Assembly: GCA_902535505.1 (NCBI GenBank)
Contig: CACATS010000001.1
Coordinates: 1 to 64,000 of the forward strand
DNA length: 64,000 nucleotides
Source: an uncultured Pelagibacteraceae bacterium
GTDB taxonomy: Bacteria; Pseudomonadota; Alphaproteobacteria; Pelagibacterales; Pelagibacteraceae
Direction of reading: 5' to 3'
How positions within the stretch are numbered: position 1 is the first letter of the stretch; the number at the start of each line of letters is the position of its first letter. Positions 51,101 through 59,655 of this stretch are shown here, one piece after another. A program made the position numbers and the translations under genes. Below the pieces are notes generated by a model that worked only from the letters and a program-made list of their open reading frames with translations, searched no databases and had not been told where the DNA came from.

Positions 51101-52651
51101 TTAATTTCTCCTCCTCCACATCATGATATTTACTCAATTGAGGATCTGGCTCAATTAATTTACGACTTAAAGCAAATTAATCCTAAAGCACGTGTAGGAG
51201 TTAAACTAGTTGCATCTACTGGAATTGGAACTATTGCAGCGGGAGTTGCAAAAGCAAAAGCAGATATAATTTTAATTTCTGGCCACTCAGGTGGAACAGG
51301 TGCAAGTCCTCAAACAAGTATTAAATATGCTGGAATACCGTGGGAAATGGGCTTAACTGAAGCTAACCAAATTTTAACACTTAATAATTTAAGACATAAC
51401 GTAACTCTTAGAACTGATGGAGGATTGAAAACTGGCAGAGATGTAGTGATCGCTGCGATGATGGGCGCCGAAGAATATGGAATGGGAACATCATCTTTAG
51501 TTGCCATGGGATGTATAATGGTAAGACAATGTCACTCGAATACATGCCCAGTTGGTGTATGTAGTCAAGATGCTTCATTAAGAGAAAAGTTTAATGGAAC
51601 TCCAGAAAAAGTAGTAAACTTATTTAAATTTGTAGCAACTGAAGTAAGAGAGATTTTGGCCTCATTAGGATTTAGGTCTATAAATGAAATAATTGGAAGA
51701 ACAGATTTGTTATCTCAAGTAAATAAAGGCGCATCAAATTTAGATGACTTAGATTTAAATCCTTTATTAGTTCAAGCAGATCCGGGTGATAATCTAAGAT
51801 ATTGTAAAAACAATCACATTAATAAAGTTCCTGAAACTTTAGACGAAAAGATATGGTCAGATATAAAAGATAAAATAAATCCTTCACAGAAAAATAATTT
51901 TGAATACGAAATTGAAAATACTTCAAGATCAGTTGGAACAAGACTTTCTCATCATATTTACAAAAAATATGGTAATGAAAAACTAAACGACGAGACTATT
52001 AATATTAAATTAAAGGGTTCAGCAGGTCAGTCTTTAGGAGCATTTTTAACTAAAGGGATAAGCCTGACTGTAGAAGGTGACTGTAATGACTATGTTGGTA
52101 AAGGCTTGTCGGGCGGTAAAATAATTGTAAGGACTTCTAAGAAAAGTAAATTAATTGCAGAACAAAACACAATTATAGGTAACACGGTTTTATACGGAGC
52201 TACCTCAGGAAAACTATATGCATCTGGGCAAGCAGGTGAAAGATTTGCGGTAAGAAATTCTGGAAGTTTTGCTATTGTGGAAGGGTGCGGTGCTCATGGA
52301 TGTGAGTATATGACGGGTGGAAATGCAATCATATTGGGACCAGTGGGAGATAATTTTGGAGCTGGAATGACTGGTGGAATGGCTTTTATTTATGATGAAA
52401 AAAATGAGTTCGAAAACTTCGCCAATCCTGCCTCAATAATTTGGCAATCAGTCGAAACGGAGTATTGGAAAAAATTTTTAAAAGAAAGCATGATAGAATT
52501 TGAGACTGTCACTTTTTCACAAAAAACTAAAAAAATATTGAAAAATTTTGAAGAAGAATTAAAAAATTTCAAACAAGTTTGTCCAATTGAGATGCTTGAT
52601 AAATTAGACAACCCAATCAGCTTAAAGCCTCACATCAAGAAAGCAGGCTAA
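48155..52651 (+). CDS. gltB: Glutamate synthase large subunit
   Basis: GltB takes the amide of glutamine onto 2-oxoglutarate to give two glutamates. The N-terminal amidotransferase nucleophile is the Cys in EHDACGVGLIAS at about 22-33; cleavage before it would remove a short propeptide. FHQRYSTNTFPSWDLAQPFR near 234-253 and HNGEINTLKGN near 257-267 are its class II glutaminase signatures. The FMN synthase domain has SGHSGGTGASPQTSIKYAG near 1044-1062, and the 3Fe-4S cysteines are in RQCHSNTCPVGVC near 1126-1138. The GXGXG beta-helix lies near 1300-1420. Length 1498 is normal. Confidence 0.97.
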   Translation: MYNYKKNKSRLEKTYNYKSEMEHDACGVGLIASTNGKKTRKVVEYGIEALKAIWHRGAVDADGKSGDGAGIQIEIAPDFFKEKILSTGHTPDENNRICVGMVFLPRTDYSEQEKCREIIESALLDGNYYIYGWRQVPINPSVLGKTADQSRPEIAQVMFKKNENLETNDLERDLFETRKKIEKTARESQLKEFYICSFSSRSIVYKGMFLAEMLSEFYLDLNDEKLTSRFAVFHQRYSTNTFPSWDLAQPFRTLAHNGEINTLKGNINWMKIHEQDMSSTLFKNVKDLKPVIRSSSDSGALDNVFELLVHSGKLAPLIKLMMIPDAWSKRSKTVPKNHQDLFNFLNSTIEPWDGPAAICATDAKWVLASSDRNGLRPLRYTVTSDDLFFAGSETGMIKIPEEKIIEKGKLGPGQIIAIDLKKGKLFKDKEIKDFLARDYKKYNKQIIDLEKKISDENEKPNFTDEDLRKRQYLSGLSVEDLELILHPMAEEGKEASGSMGDDTPVAVLSSHFRPVSHYFRQNFSQVTNPPIDSLRENKVMSLKTRFGNLGNILDFDNLTEENIYVLDSPILTNSQFKKFKKFFSKKTKVIDCTFDINLSLKDRIESIREEAEISVREGSTCLILSDKNISNNKASIPSILTVGAVHSHLVKHGLRGYCSLNVECSDALDTHSFAVLIGVGATTVNPYLAIDSIYQRFEKKLFGKSDFKSCIVKFKKSIDAGLLKIISKMGISVISSYRGGCNFEAVGLSRAIVSDYFPGMSSRISGIGVIGIEKKIKELHTKFNAKNVFTLPIGGLYRYRKSGEDHQYQGRLIHLLQSAVGSGSYEQYKKYSSGIHNLPPINIRDLLEFKKPKKEINIEEVEPLENILKRFGSGSMSHGALSAEAHETLAMGMNRIKGASCSGEGGEDAKRFKVLSNGDSANSRVKQIASARFGVTVDYLNNANEIEIKIAQGAKPGEGGQLPGFKVTDEIARLRHSTPGVTLISPPPHHDIYSIEDLAQLIYDLKQINPKARVGVKLVASTGIGTIAAGVAKAKADIILISGHSGGTGASPQTSIKYAGIPWEMGLTEANQILTLNNLRHNVTLRTDGGLKTGRDVVIAAMMGAEEYGMGTSSLVAMGCIMVRQCHSNTCPVGVCSQDASLREKFNGTPEKVVNLFKFVATEVREILASLGFRSINEIIGRTDLLSQVNKGASNLDDLDLNPLLVQADPGDNLRYCKNNHINKVPETLDEKIWSDIKDKINPSQKNNFEYEIENTSRSVGTRLSHHIYKKYGNEKLNDETINIKLKGSAGQSLGAFLTKGISLTVEGDCNDYVGKGLSGGKIIVRTSKKSKLIAEQNTIIGNTVLYGATSGKLYASGQAGERFAVRNSGSFAIVEGCGAHGCEYMTGGNAIILGPVGDNFGAGMTGGMAFIYDEKNEFENFANPASIIWQSVETEYWKKFLKESMIEFETVTFSQKTKKILKNFEEELKNFKQVCPIEMLDKLDNPISLKPHIKKAG

Positions 52652-53529
52652 TGAGTAAAATTAAAGTTTTCTGCTTTGGTTTTGGCCAAGTTGCAGAATG
52701 TTTTGTAAACAAGTTAATTAAAGAAAAGAAAGATTTAGACTTAGCTGTTACTTCAAGAGATCAAACTCACCAGATAGAATATAACAATTTTAGAATGACA
52801 TCATTTTTTTTTAAAGATGATAAGTGCGATGAGTCATTAAAATTAAAATTAGAAGAAGCAAATTATATTTTGATCTCTATTCCACCTGTTGATGGTAAAG
52901 ACATTGTTGTAAAATATCTTGATACCAATTTTAAAAATTTAAGAAATTGCAGATGGATTACCTATTTGTCAGCAACTAGTGTTTATGGAGACCACAAAGG
53001 CAATTGGGTCAACGAAGAAAGTATTACTAAACCAACTTCACCAAGTGGAATAAATAGACTTAAAGCAGAAAATTCTTGGACAAATTTATCAAAAAAAATT
53101 AACTTACCACTACAAATTTTTAGATTAGCAGGAATATATTCTAAAAAGTTTAATATATTAAGTAGGTTAAAAAATGGCAAAGCTCAAATAGTTGATAAAA
53201 AAGATCATTTTTTTTCAAGAATCCATATTGAGGATATAGCTAATATTTTATTTAAGTCCCTTGATAATTTTAAAAACAATCAAATTTATAACATCTGTGA
53301 TGACAAACCAACTTCGCAAAGTGAAGTGGTAGCTTTTGGTGCAAAACTATTAAAGATAAAACAACCAAGTCCTGTAAAATTAGAGGAGATTGAGAGTGAG
53401 ATGTTACAAAATTTTTATAAAGACTCAAAAAAAGTCGATAACAAAAAGATGAAAAATTTTTTTAATTACAATTTAGAATATCCCACTTACAAAGAGGGCT
53501 TAAATTACATTTTTAACAATAATATCTAA
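52651..53529 (+). CDS. NAD(P)-binding epimerase/dehydratase-like protein (YeeZ-like)
   Basis: The 292-residue Rossmann-fold protein of the extended-SDR superfamily begins KVFCFGFGQVAECFVNKL, a shortened dinucleotide-binding loop as in the YeeZ/SDR5-like subgroup. WITYLSATSVYGDHKGNWVNE at about 111-131 and RLKAENSW near 153-160 match the family core. The catalytic Tyr-x-x-x-Lys is altered: the region reads SGINRLK, so the usual Tyr is absent. FSRIHIEDIANIL near 190 is also typical. It overlaps gltB by one base (TAATG). Its substrate is unknown. Confidence 0.83.
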   Translation: MSKIKVFCFGFGQVAECFVNKLIKEKKDLDLAVTSRDQTHQIEYNNFRMTSFFFKDDKCDESLKLKLEEANYILISIPPVDGKDIVVKYLDTNFKNLRNCRWITYLSATSVYGDHKGNWVNEESITKPTSPSGINRLKAENSWTNLSKKINLPLQIFRLAGIYSKKFNILSRLKNGKAQIVDKKDHFFSRIHIEDIANILFKSLDNFKNNQIYNICDDKPTSQSEVVAFGAKLLKIKQPSPVKLEEIESEMLQNFYKDSKKVDNKKMKNFFNYNLEYPTYKEGLNYIFNNNI

Positions 53530-54255
53530 TTCCTTCACTATTTTTGTTAAAGCCTTATGATCAGATAGACTGTGATCACCATTTTTAATAATTGAAATTT
53601 TCTTTTTAGCTTTATTAAATAACTTTAATACATATCTTGAGAAGACAATTGGTACGACCTCATCATTTTGGCCGTGTATCATTGTTATATTTATTCCAGA
53701 ATTTATTCTTTTGTTTAAAACTTTATTTTTCTTTCCATCTTTAATTAATTGTAATGTTATTGGGTACTCGTAATCACCACTTTTAATCAGAGTTTTACCG
53801 GTTTTAAATATTTCCTCTTTAATTTTTTTTGGAAATTTGTTCCACATTAATCTAGATAAAAACTCAGGCGCAGCGCCTATCCCAATAAAACCTTTTATTT
53901 GTGTTTTGAAATATTTAAATTGGTTAAGAGCAATCCATGCGCCCATACTAGAACCAATTAAAATAAAATTTTTTTTTCCAACAATTTTTTTTATTACTTT
54001 TTTCGTATCATTAGACCAAATACTAATATTTCCTCTAGTAAAAATTCCAGAAGATTTACCATGACCAGAGTATTCTAAGGCTAAAAAACCTAATTTATTC
54101 TTTTTTGCAAACTTAAAAAGAGTTTGTGGTTTTTTTCCCTCTATATCAGACATAAAACCAGGTAAAAAAATTAAATAAAGTTTTTCTTTTGAGTAATTAT
54201 CGATATATCTAAGTTTTTTTGCATGAGAGATTTTTAAAAATTTAAATTTTTTCAT
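53500..54255 (-). CDS. Alpha/beta hydrolase
   Basis: A 251-residue alpha/beta hydrolase of serine-esterase or lipase-like type. LIFLPGFMSDIEGKK at about 28-42 is the oxyanion region, LEYSGHGKSSG at about 57-67, and LIGSSMGAWIAL at about 97-108 is the GxSxG elbow. HGQNDEVVPIVFS at about 195-207 gives the Asp and NGDHSLSD near 226-233 the His. Alphaproteobacterial homologues are annotated only as alpha/beta hydrolases. The 3' end overlaps the preceding convergent gene by 30 bases. Substrate unknown. Confidence 0.87.
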   Translation of the reverse strand: MKKFKFLKISHAKKLRYIDNYSKEKLYLIFLPGFMSDIEGKKPQTLFKFAKKNKLGFLALEYSGHGKSSGIFTRGNISIWSNDTKKVIKKIVGKKNFILIGSSMGAWIALNQFKYFKTQIKGFIGIGAAPEFLSRLMWNKFPKKIKEEIFKTGKTLIKSGDYEYPITLQLIKDGKKNKVLNKRINSGINITMIHGQNDEVVPIVFSRYVLKLFNKAKKKISIIKNGDHSLSDHKALTKIVKELDIIVKNVI

Positions 54256-54293
54256 ATTAGGACCTGTTAATTTGCTATTATATATTAAAAAAT

Positions 54294-55448
54294 ATGACTA
54301 CTAAAATAAATGTTTTACAAGTCATTCCGAGACTCGGATACGGAGGGGCGGAGACTGGATGTTATGATATAGCGCATTATTTGGCAGAGCAAAGCTGTGG
54401 GTCTTACATAGCAACTTCAGGAGGAGATTTATTAAAATTTGTTAAAAAGAACAAGGTCAAAGTGTTTAAACTTCCAGTTCATTCGAAAAATCCTTTAATG
54501 ATTATTTTAAATACAATTATGATGACTTTTTTTATCTTAATTAAAAAAATAAACATTGTTCATGCAAGAAGTAGAGCGCCAGCATGGTCGTGTTATTTTG
54601 CATGCCTAATGACAAACACGATTTTTGTCACTACATTTCATGGAACTTATAATTATAAGTCTAAATTGAAAAAATTTTACAACAGTATTATGCTCAGATC
54701 AAAACTTACAATAGCAGGTTCTAATTTTATTTTTGGACATATCAATGATAATTATAGCGAATATTTAAACAAGCATAAAAAACTTAGAGTAATTTTTAGG
54801 GGTATTAATGTAGATTATTTTAATTCAAAAAATATTTCAATTTTAAAACAAGAAAAATTAAAAAGAGAATGGAGTATAGATCCAAATAAATTCGTCATAT
54901 TGATGCCTGGTCGATTAACATATTGGAAAGGACAAGAAAAATTTGTTGAGGCATTAAATATTTTAATAGAAGATTACAATTTTACAAATTTTCATGCCAT
55001 TATACTTGGATCTGATCAAGGCAGAAAAGTGTATAGTAAGAAGCTTTTTAGTTTAGTTGAGAGATATAGCTTATCAAAAAAAATTAGTTTTATAAATCAT
55101 TGCGGAGAAATGCCTTTGGCTTATTCATTAGCAGATGTAGTTGTTTCTGCATCTATAGAGCCAGAAGCTTTTGGTAGAGTTGCTGTAGAGTCTCAATCTA
55201 TGGGTAAACCAATAATTGCAAGTAATATAGGTGGATCAAAAGAGACAGTTCTAAATAAAAAAACTGGTTTTTTGTATAAACATGACGATCCAAGAGAACT
55301 TGCTAAAAGTTTAAATACTGTTATTCAATTAAGTCAAGAAGAGTTGAAATTAATTGGAAACGAAGGTAGAAAAAACGTAGTAAAAAAGTTTGATGTAGAA
55401 TTGATGTGCGACTCAAATTTAAGAGAATATAAAAAATTATTAAAATAA
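54294..55448 (+). CDS. Family 4 glycosyltransferase
   Basis: A 384-residue GT-B fold glycosyltransferase, probably family GT4. VLQVIPRLGYGGAETGCYDI at about residues 7-26 is the acceptor-domain start, and HARSRAPAWS near 91-100 follows. LMPGRLTYWKGQEKFVEAL at about 202-220 starts the nucleotide-sugar domain, and SIEPEAFGRVAVESQSMGKP near 285-304 is the E-x7-E motif. It probably adds a sugar to LPS or another surface glycan. It runs directly into thrS with no spacer, an arrangement that does not show its partner. Confidence 0.9.
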   Translation: MTTKINVLQVIPRLGYGGAETGCYDIAHYLAEQSCGSYIATSGGDLLKFVKKNKVKVFKLPVHSKNPLMIILNTIMMTFFILIKKINIVHARSRAPAWSCYFACLMTNTIFVTTFHGTYNYKSKLKKFYNSIMLRSKLTIAGSNFIFGHINDNYSEYLNKHKKLRVIFRGINVDYFNSKNISILKQEKLKREWSIDPNKFVILMPGRLTYWKGQEKFVEALNILIEDYNFTNFHAIILGSDQGRKVYSKKLFSLVERYSLSKKISFINHCGEMPLAYSLADVVVSASIEPEAFGRVAVESQSMGKPIIASNIGGSKETVLNKKTGFLYKHDDPRELAKSLNTVIQLSQEELKLIGNEGRKNVVKKFDVELMCDSNLREYKKLLK

Positions 55449-57368
55449 ATGCCTCAGATAAAGTTATTAGATGGTAGCAAAGTTTCATTTACAAAATCGA
55501 TAAGTGGGTTTGAGTTATCGAAAAAAATTGGTAAATCACTAGAAAAGTCTGCTTTAATAATGGAAGTTGATGGTGAGTTAAAAGATTTAAGTCACGAGAT
55601 TACAAAAGACTCTAATGTAAGAATGATAACTTCTAAAGACAAGGAAGGTTTAGAGGTAATAAGACATGATGCAGCTCATATAATGGCTATGGCAGTTCAA
55701 GAGTTATATCCTGGTACTCAAGTTACTATCGGTCCAGTTATTGAGAATGGTTTTTATTATGATTTTGCTAGAAAAGAACCTTTTACTAGCGATGATTTAG
55801 ATAAAATTGAAAAAAGAATGACAGAGATAATTGATAGAAATGTTAAAACAAAGAGAGAAGTCTGGAAAAGGAAAAAAGCAATAGAACACTTTAAAAAAAT
55901 TGGAGAAAAATACAAAGCTGAAATAATTGAGACTATCCCGCAAAATGAGGAAATTTCAATTTATCATCATGGAGACACCTGGCATGATTTATGCAGAGGC
56001 CCACATTTAGCTTCATCAAGTAAAATTGGAAAAGCTTTTAAACTTACTAAAGTGTCCGGTGCTTACTGGCGAGGAGACTCAAAGAATGAGATGTTACAAA
56101 GAATTTATGGAACTTGTTGGAGTTCAAAAAAAGAATTAGATGAATATCTTAATCGCTTGGCTGAAGCTGAAAGAAGAGACCATAGAAAACTTGGCAGGGA
56201 AATGGATTTATTTCATTTCAGAGAAGAGAGCCCAGGGTCAGTTTTCTGGCATGAAAAAGGATGGTTATTATTTCAGAGATTAGTTGAGTATATGAGGATG
56301 AAACAAAGACTTGCTGGATATAAGGAAATAAATACTCCTGAACTTTTAGATAAGACCTTATGGGAAAAATCTGGTCATTGGGAAAAATTTGGAGAACATA
56401 TGTTCACATCTGAAACACCTGATGAGAAAACATTTGCTGTCAAACCTATGAATTGCCCAGGCTGTGTTCAGGTTTTTAATCAAGGTCTTAAGAGTTATAG
56501 AGATTTACCTTTAAAACTTTCAGAATTCGGAAAAGTACACAGATACGAACCGTCAGGAGCTTTACACGGTTTGTTAAGAGTTAGAGCCTTTACTCAAGAT
56601 GATGCACACATTTTTTGTACCGAGGATCAAATTACTGACGAGTCATTATCTGTCACAAATTTAATTTTAGAAATTTACAAAGATTTAGGATTCGAAGATG
56701 TAATTTTAAAATATTCTGATAGACCCCAACAAAGAGTAGGTGAAGATAAAATTTGGGATAAATCTGAAGCCGCTCTTTTAACCGCAATTAAAAAATCTAA
56801 TTTAGAATACTCAGTCAACAAAGGGGAGGGAGCTTTTTATGGACCAAAAATTGAATTTGTTTTAAGAGATGCTATAGGAAGAGATTGGCAATGTGGTACT
56901 CTTCAAGTTGATTTAAACCTGCCTGGAAGGCTAGGCGCAACTTATGTAGCTAAGGATGGAACTAAAAAAGTCCCTGTTATGTTACACAGAGCTTTGTTTG
57001 GTTCGCTAGAGAGATTTATTGGAATACTAATCGAAAATTATGCGGGCAAGTTGCCTTTTTGGTTATCTCCAGCACAAGCAGTGGTATGTTCAATAACAGA
57101 TGAGAACAATAAGTATGTGAAAAAATTATTTGAAGATCTGTTTAAAGAAGGTATAAAATGCGAAATGGATTTAAGAAACGAGAAAATTAATTATAAAATA
57201 AGAGAACATTCGCTAGCAAAAATTCCATATATTATAGTTTGTGGTAAAAAAGAAGTTTTGGAAAATACTGTAACAGTTAGAAAACTTGGTTCCGATAAAC
57301 AAGAAACAATCAAGAAAGAGAAACTCATCAAGATTATGTTAGATTTAAACAAGTTACCTTTAAACTAA
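55449..57368 (+). CDS. thrS: Threonyl-tRNA synthetase
   Basis: ThrRS charges tRNA-Thr. All domains are visible in 639 residues: TGS at about 1-62, the editing domain (HDAAHIMAMAVQELYPGTQV near 76-95 and a later HHGDTWHDLCRGPHL), the class II catalytic core (VFWHEKGWLLFQRLVEYMR near 261, zinc ligand Cys in MNCPGCVQVF near 330, RAFTQDDAHIFC near 373) and an anticodon-binding domain near 540-635. It starts the thrS-infC-rpmI-rplT-pheST translation block, in the common bacterial order. Confidence 0.98.
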   Translation: MPQIKLLDGSKVSFTKSISGFELSKKIGKSLEKSALIMEVDGELKDLSHEITKDSNVRMITSKDKEGLEVIRHDAAHIMAMAVQELYPGTQVTIGPVIENGFYYDFARKEPFTSDDLDKIEKRMTEIIDRNVKTKREVWKRKKAIEHFKKIGEKYKAEIIETIPQNEEISIYHHGDTWHDLCRGPHLASSSKIGKAFKLTKVSGAYWRGDSKNEMLQRIYGTCWSSKKELDEYLNRLAEAERRDHRKLGREMDLFHFREESPGSVFWHEKGWLLFQRLVEYMRMKQRLAGYKEINTPELLDKTLWEKSGHWEKFGEHMFTSETPDEKTFAVKPMNCPGCVQVFNQGLKSYRDLPLKLSEFGKVHRYEPSGALHGLLRVRAFTQDDAHIFCTEDQITDESLSVTNLILEIYKDLGFEDVILKYSDRPQQRVGEDKIWDKSEAALLTAIKKSNLEYSVNKGEGAFYGPKIEFVLRDAIGRDWQCGTLQVDLNLPGRLGATYVAKDGTKKVPVMLHRALFGSLERFIGILIENYAGKLPFWLSPAQAVVCSITDENNKYVKKLFEDLFKEGIKCEMDLRNEKINYKIREHSLAKIPYIIVCGKKEVLENTVTVRKLGSDKQETIKKEKLIKIMLDLNKLPLN

Positions 57369-57914
57369 GTGTCAAACTCTAAACCAAATTATTTTCAAAG
57401 AAGAACAAAGCATCAGGGACCTAGAGCTAATGAACGTATAAGGTCTTTAGACGTTCAGGTAATAGGAAGTGATGGAGCTAATCTTGGAGCGATGCCTTTA
57501 AATAAAGCAATCGAATTAGCTAGGCAAGAAGATTTAGATTTGATTGAAATATCTCCAAATACAAATCCCCCTGTTTGTAAAATTATGGACATGGGAAAGT
57601 ACAAATATGATTTACAAAAAAAAGCAAATCAAGCGAAGAAAAAACAAAAAATTGTTTCTTTAAAAGAAATTAAATTAAGGCCGGGTACAGAAACACATGA
57701 TTATAATTTTAAAATAAAAAATGCTAAAAAGTTTATCAGCAAAGGAGATAAAGTAAAATTTACAGTAAAATTTAAAGGACGAGAAATGCAGTATACCGAA
57801 TTAGGAAAAGAACTGATGAATAAAATTATTGACGAAACAAAAGATATAGCAAAAGTCGAGAGCCAGCCTAAATTTGAAGGCAGACAAATGGTGATGATAA
57901 TTCAACCTATTTAA
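57369..57914 (+). CDS. infC: Translation initiation factor IF-3
   Basis: IF-3 binds the 30S subunit and checks the initiation codon. The 181 residues have the standard two-domain form: GPRANERIRSLDVQVIGSDG at about 17-36, then ELARQEDLDLIEISPNTNPP near 48-67, and the C-terminal domain KEIKLRPGTETHDYNFKIKN near 98-117 and KFTVKFKGREMQY. The start is GTG at 57369, immediately after the thrS stop. Non-AUG starts in infC are common and, in Escherichia coli, allow IF-3 to regulate itself; here that is inference. Confidence 0.97.
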   Translation: MSNSKPNYFQRRTKHQGPRANERIRSLDVQVIGSDGANLGAMPLNKAIELARQEDLDLIEISPNTNPPVCKIMDMGKYKYDLQKKANQAKKKQKIVSLKEIKLRPGTETHDYNFKIKNAKKFISKGDKVKFTVKFKGREMQYTELGKELMNKIIDETKDIAKVESQPKFEGRQMVMIIQPI

Positions 57915-57973
57915 ATCAATAATAATAGCATCTTGCTAACCTTTTATATTGCCTATATAAGTCCGAAATATTT

Positions 57974-58180
57974 ATGCCAAAATTAAAAACTAAAAGCTCA
58001 GCAAAAAAAAGATTCAGATTTACTGCTTCTGGCAAAATTAAAATGCCTCAAGCTGGTAAAAGACACGGTATGATTAAAAGAACAAATTCGCAAATAAGAA
58101 AACAGAGAGGCACTACGATAATGACTAAACAGGACTCAAGGATTGTTAAATCGTATATGCCATATAATTTAAGAGGATAA
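57974..58180 (+). CDS. rpmI: 50S ribosomal protein L35
   Basis: The 68-residue protein begins [20 protein letters not shown] and includes [20 protein letters not shown], as in other bacterial L35. It follows infC after a 59-base leader and is one base from rplT. In several bacteria this leader holds an L20-binding structure; here only a short AGCA/TGCT stem is visible, so I do not call a leader element. Confidence 0.97.
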   Translation: MPKLKTKSSAKKRFRFTASGKIKMPQAGKRHGMIKRTNSQIRKQRGTTIMTKQDSRIVKSYMPYNLRG

Positions 58181-58181
58181 A

Positions 58182-58538
58182 ATGGCAAGAACTAAACGTG
58201 GTGTAGTTAGTAGGGCAAAACATAAAAAAGTTTTAAAAACTGTGAAAGGCCAGTATGGCAGAAGAAAAAATACCATCAGAATAGCTCGTCAAGCTATGGA
58301 AAAAGCGATGCAGTATGCTTATCGAGATAGAAAAGCAAAAAAAAGAGAATTCAGATCTCTTTGGATACAAAGAATAAATGCTGGTGTTAGAGCTGAGGGA
58401 TTAACGTATGCTAAATTTATTAATGGATTAGCTAAATCAAAAATCAAATTAGATAGAAAAGTTTTAGCTGAATTGGCCTACAATAATCCAGAAGTCTTTA
58501 AATCTGTAGTAAAAAAGGTTCAATCCTCCCTTAGTTAA
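58182..58538 (+). CDS. rplT: 50S ribosomal protein L20
   Basis: L20 is an early 23S rRNA-binding assembly protein. The 118 residues contain [39 protein letters not shown] and [20 protein letters not shown], all canonical. It follows rpmI by one base and precedes pheS by 49 bases. Confidence 0.98.
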   Translation: MARTKRGVVSRAKHKKVLKTVKGQYGRRKNTIRIARQAMEKAMQYAYRDRKAKKREFRSLWIQRINAGVRAEGLTYAKFINGLAKSKIKLDRKVLAELAYNNPEVFKSVVKKVQSSLS

Positions 58539-58587
58539 AAGGGTCTTTGATTTAACACAAACTTTAATATAAAAAATCAATTACCAG

Positions 58588-59655
58588 ATGAGTGATTTGG
58601 ATAAAATAAATTCTATTTTTAACGCTAAAATTGACTCTGTCAAAACTAAAGAGGACTTACAAAACATAAAAACAGAGTTTTTTGGAAAAAATGGTCAAAT
58701 TACAAAACAATTTAAAACTTTAGGTTCTTTAGATCCAGAAAAAAGAAAAGAGTTTGCCTCAAATTTAAATAAAATTAAAGACGATTTTACACATCAGTTA
58801 GAGCAAAAAATTATTGAAATTGAAACTAGTGAAATTAATGAAAAACTTAAAAATGAAAAGATTGATGTTACGCTTCCAATAAGACCAAATCGGCAGGGCA
58901 AAATCCATCCAGTCTCACAGGTTATAGATGAAATATCTTCTATCTTTTCAGAAATAGGATTTTCAGTTGCGGAGGGGCCTGATGTTGAGTCAGAGTATAA
59001 TAATTTTACAGCTTTAAATACACCCGAAGAACATCCTGCGAGAGACTTGCACGATACTTTTTATTTAGAGGAAAATAAAAAATTACTGTTAAGAACACAT
59101 ACATCTCCAGTTCAGATTAGAACAATGATGTCAAGTAAACCACCTTTTAAAATAATAGTGCCTGGAAGAACCTACAGATGTGATAGTGATCAAACTCACG
59201 CTCCAATGTTTCACCAGCTAGAAGGCCTTCACATAGACAAAGGTATCACAATGGGACATCTTAAAGGTTGCCTAGATTATTTTATAAAAAATTTTTTTGA
59301 AGTTAAAAAGTTAAAAATGAGATTTAGACCAAGTCATTTTCCTTTTACAGAACCATCGGCAGAAGTTGATATTGGGTACAAAATTGAAAAAGGAAAAATT
59401 GTTATTGGTGAGGGTGATAAATGGTTAGAAGTTCTAGGATGTGGAATGGTTCATCCCAACGTATTAAAAAATGTAAAAATTGATACGAAAAAATATCAAG
59501 GATTTGCTTTTGGAATAGGCATCGATCGTTTAGCAATGTTGAAATATGGAATTAATGATCTAAGAGCTTTCTTTGAGGCAGATTATAGATGGCTAAGTCA
59601 TTTTGGATTTGACCCGTTAGATGTCCCAACAAATTACAGGGGATTAAGTAAATGA
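58588..59655 (+). CDS. pheS: Phenylalanyl-tRNA synthetase alpha subunit
   Basis: PheS carries the catalytic site of the heterotetrameric phenylalanyl-tRNA synthetase. A coiled-coil arm occupies about residues 1-95, followed by [19 protein letters not shown] near 107-125, [14 protein letters not shown], and the class II motifs [12 protein letters not shown] near 169-180 and [20 protein letters not shown] near 191-210. The motif 3 region [15 protein letters not shown] is near the end. Length 355 is typical. Its stop overlaps the pheT ATG by four bases (ATGA). Confidence 0.97.
   Translation: MSDLDKINSIFNAKIDSVKTKEDLQNIKTEFFGKNGQITKQFKTLGSLDPEKRKEFASNLNKIKDDFTHQLEQKIIEIETSEINEKLKNEKIDVTLPIRPNRQGKIHPVSQVIDEISSIFSEIGFSVAEGPDVESEYNNFTALNTPEEHPARDLHDTFYLEENKKLLLRTHTSPVQIRTMMSSKPPFKIIVPGRTYRCDSDQTHAPMFHQLEGLHIDKGITMGHLKGCLDYFIKNFFEVKKLKMRFRPSHFPFTEPSAEVDIGYKIEKGKIVIGEGDKWLEVLGCGMVHPNVLKNVKIDTKKYQGFAFGIGIDRLAMLKYGINDLRAFFEADYRWLSHFGFDPLDVPTNYRGLSK

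Noticed and set aside
57915-57973. Ribosomal-protein leader structure before rpmI
   Set aside because: The 59-base gap shows only a four-pair stem (AGCA/TGCT); not enough to support an L20 or other autoregulatory site.
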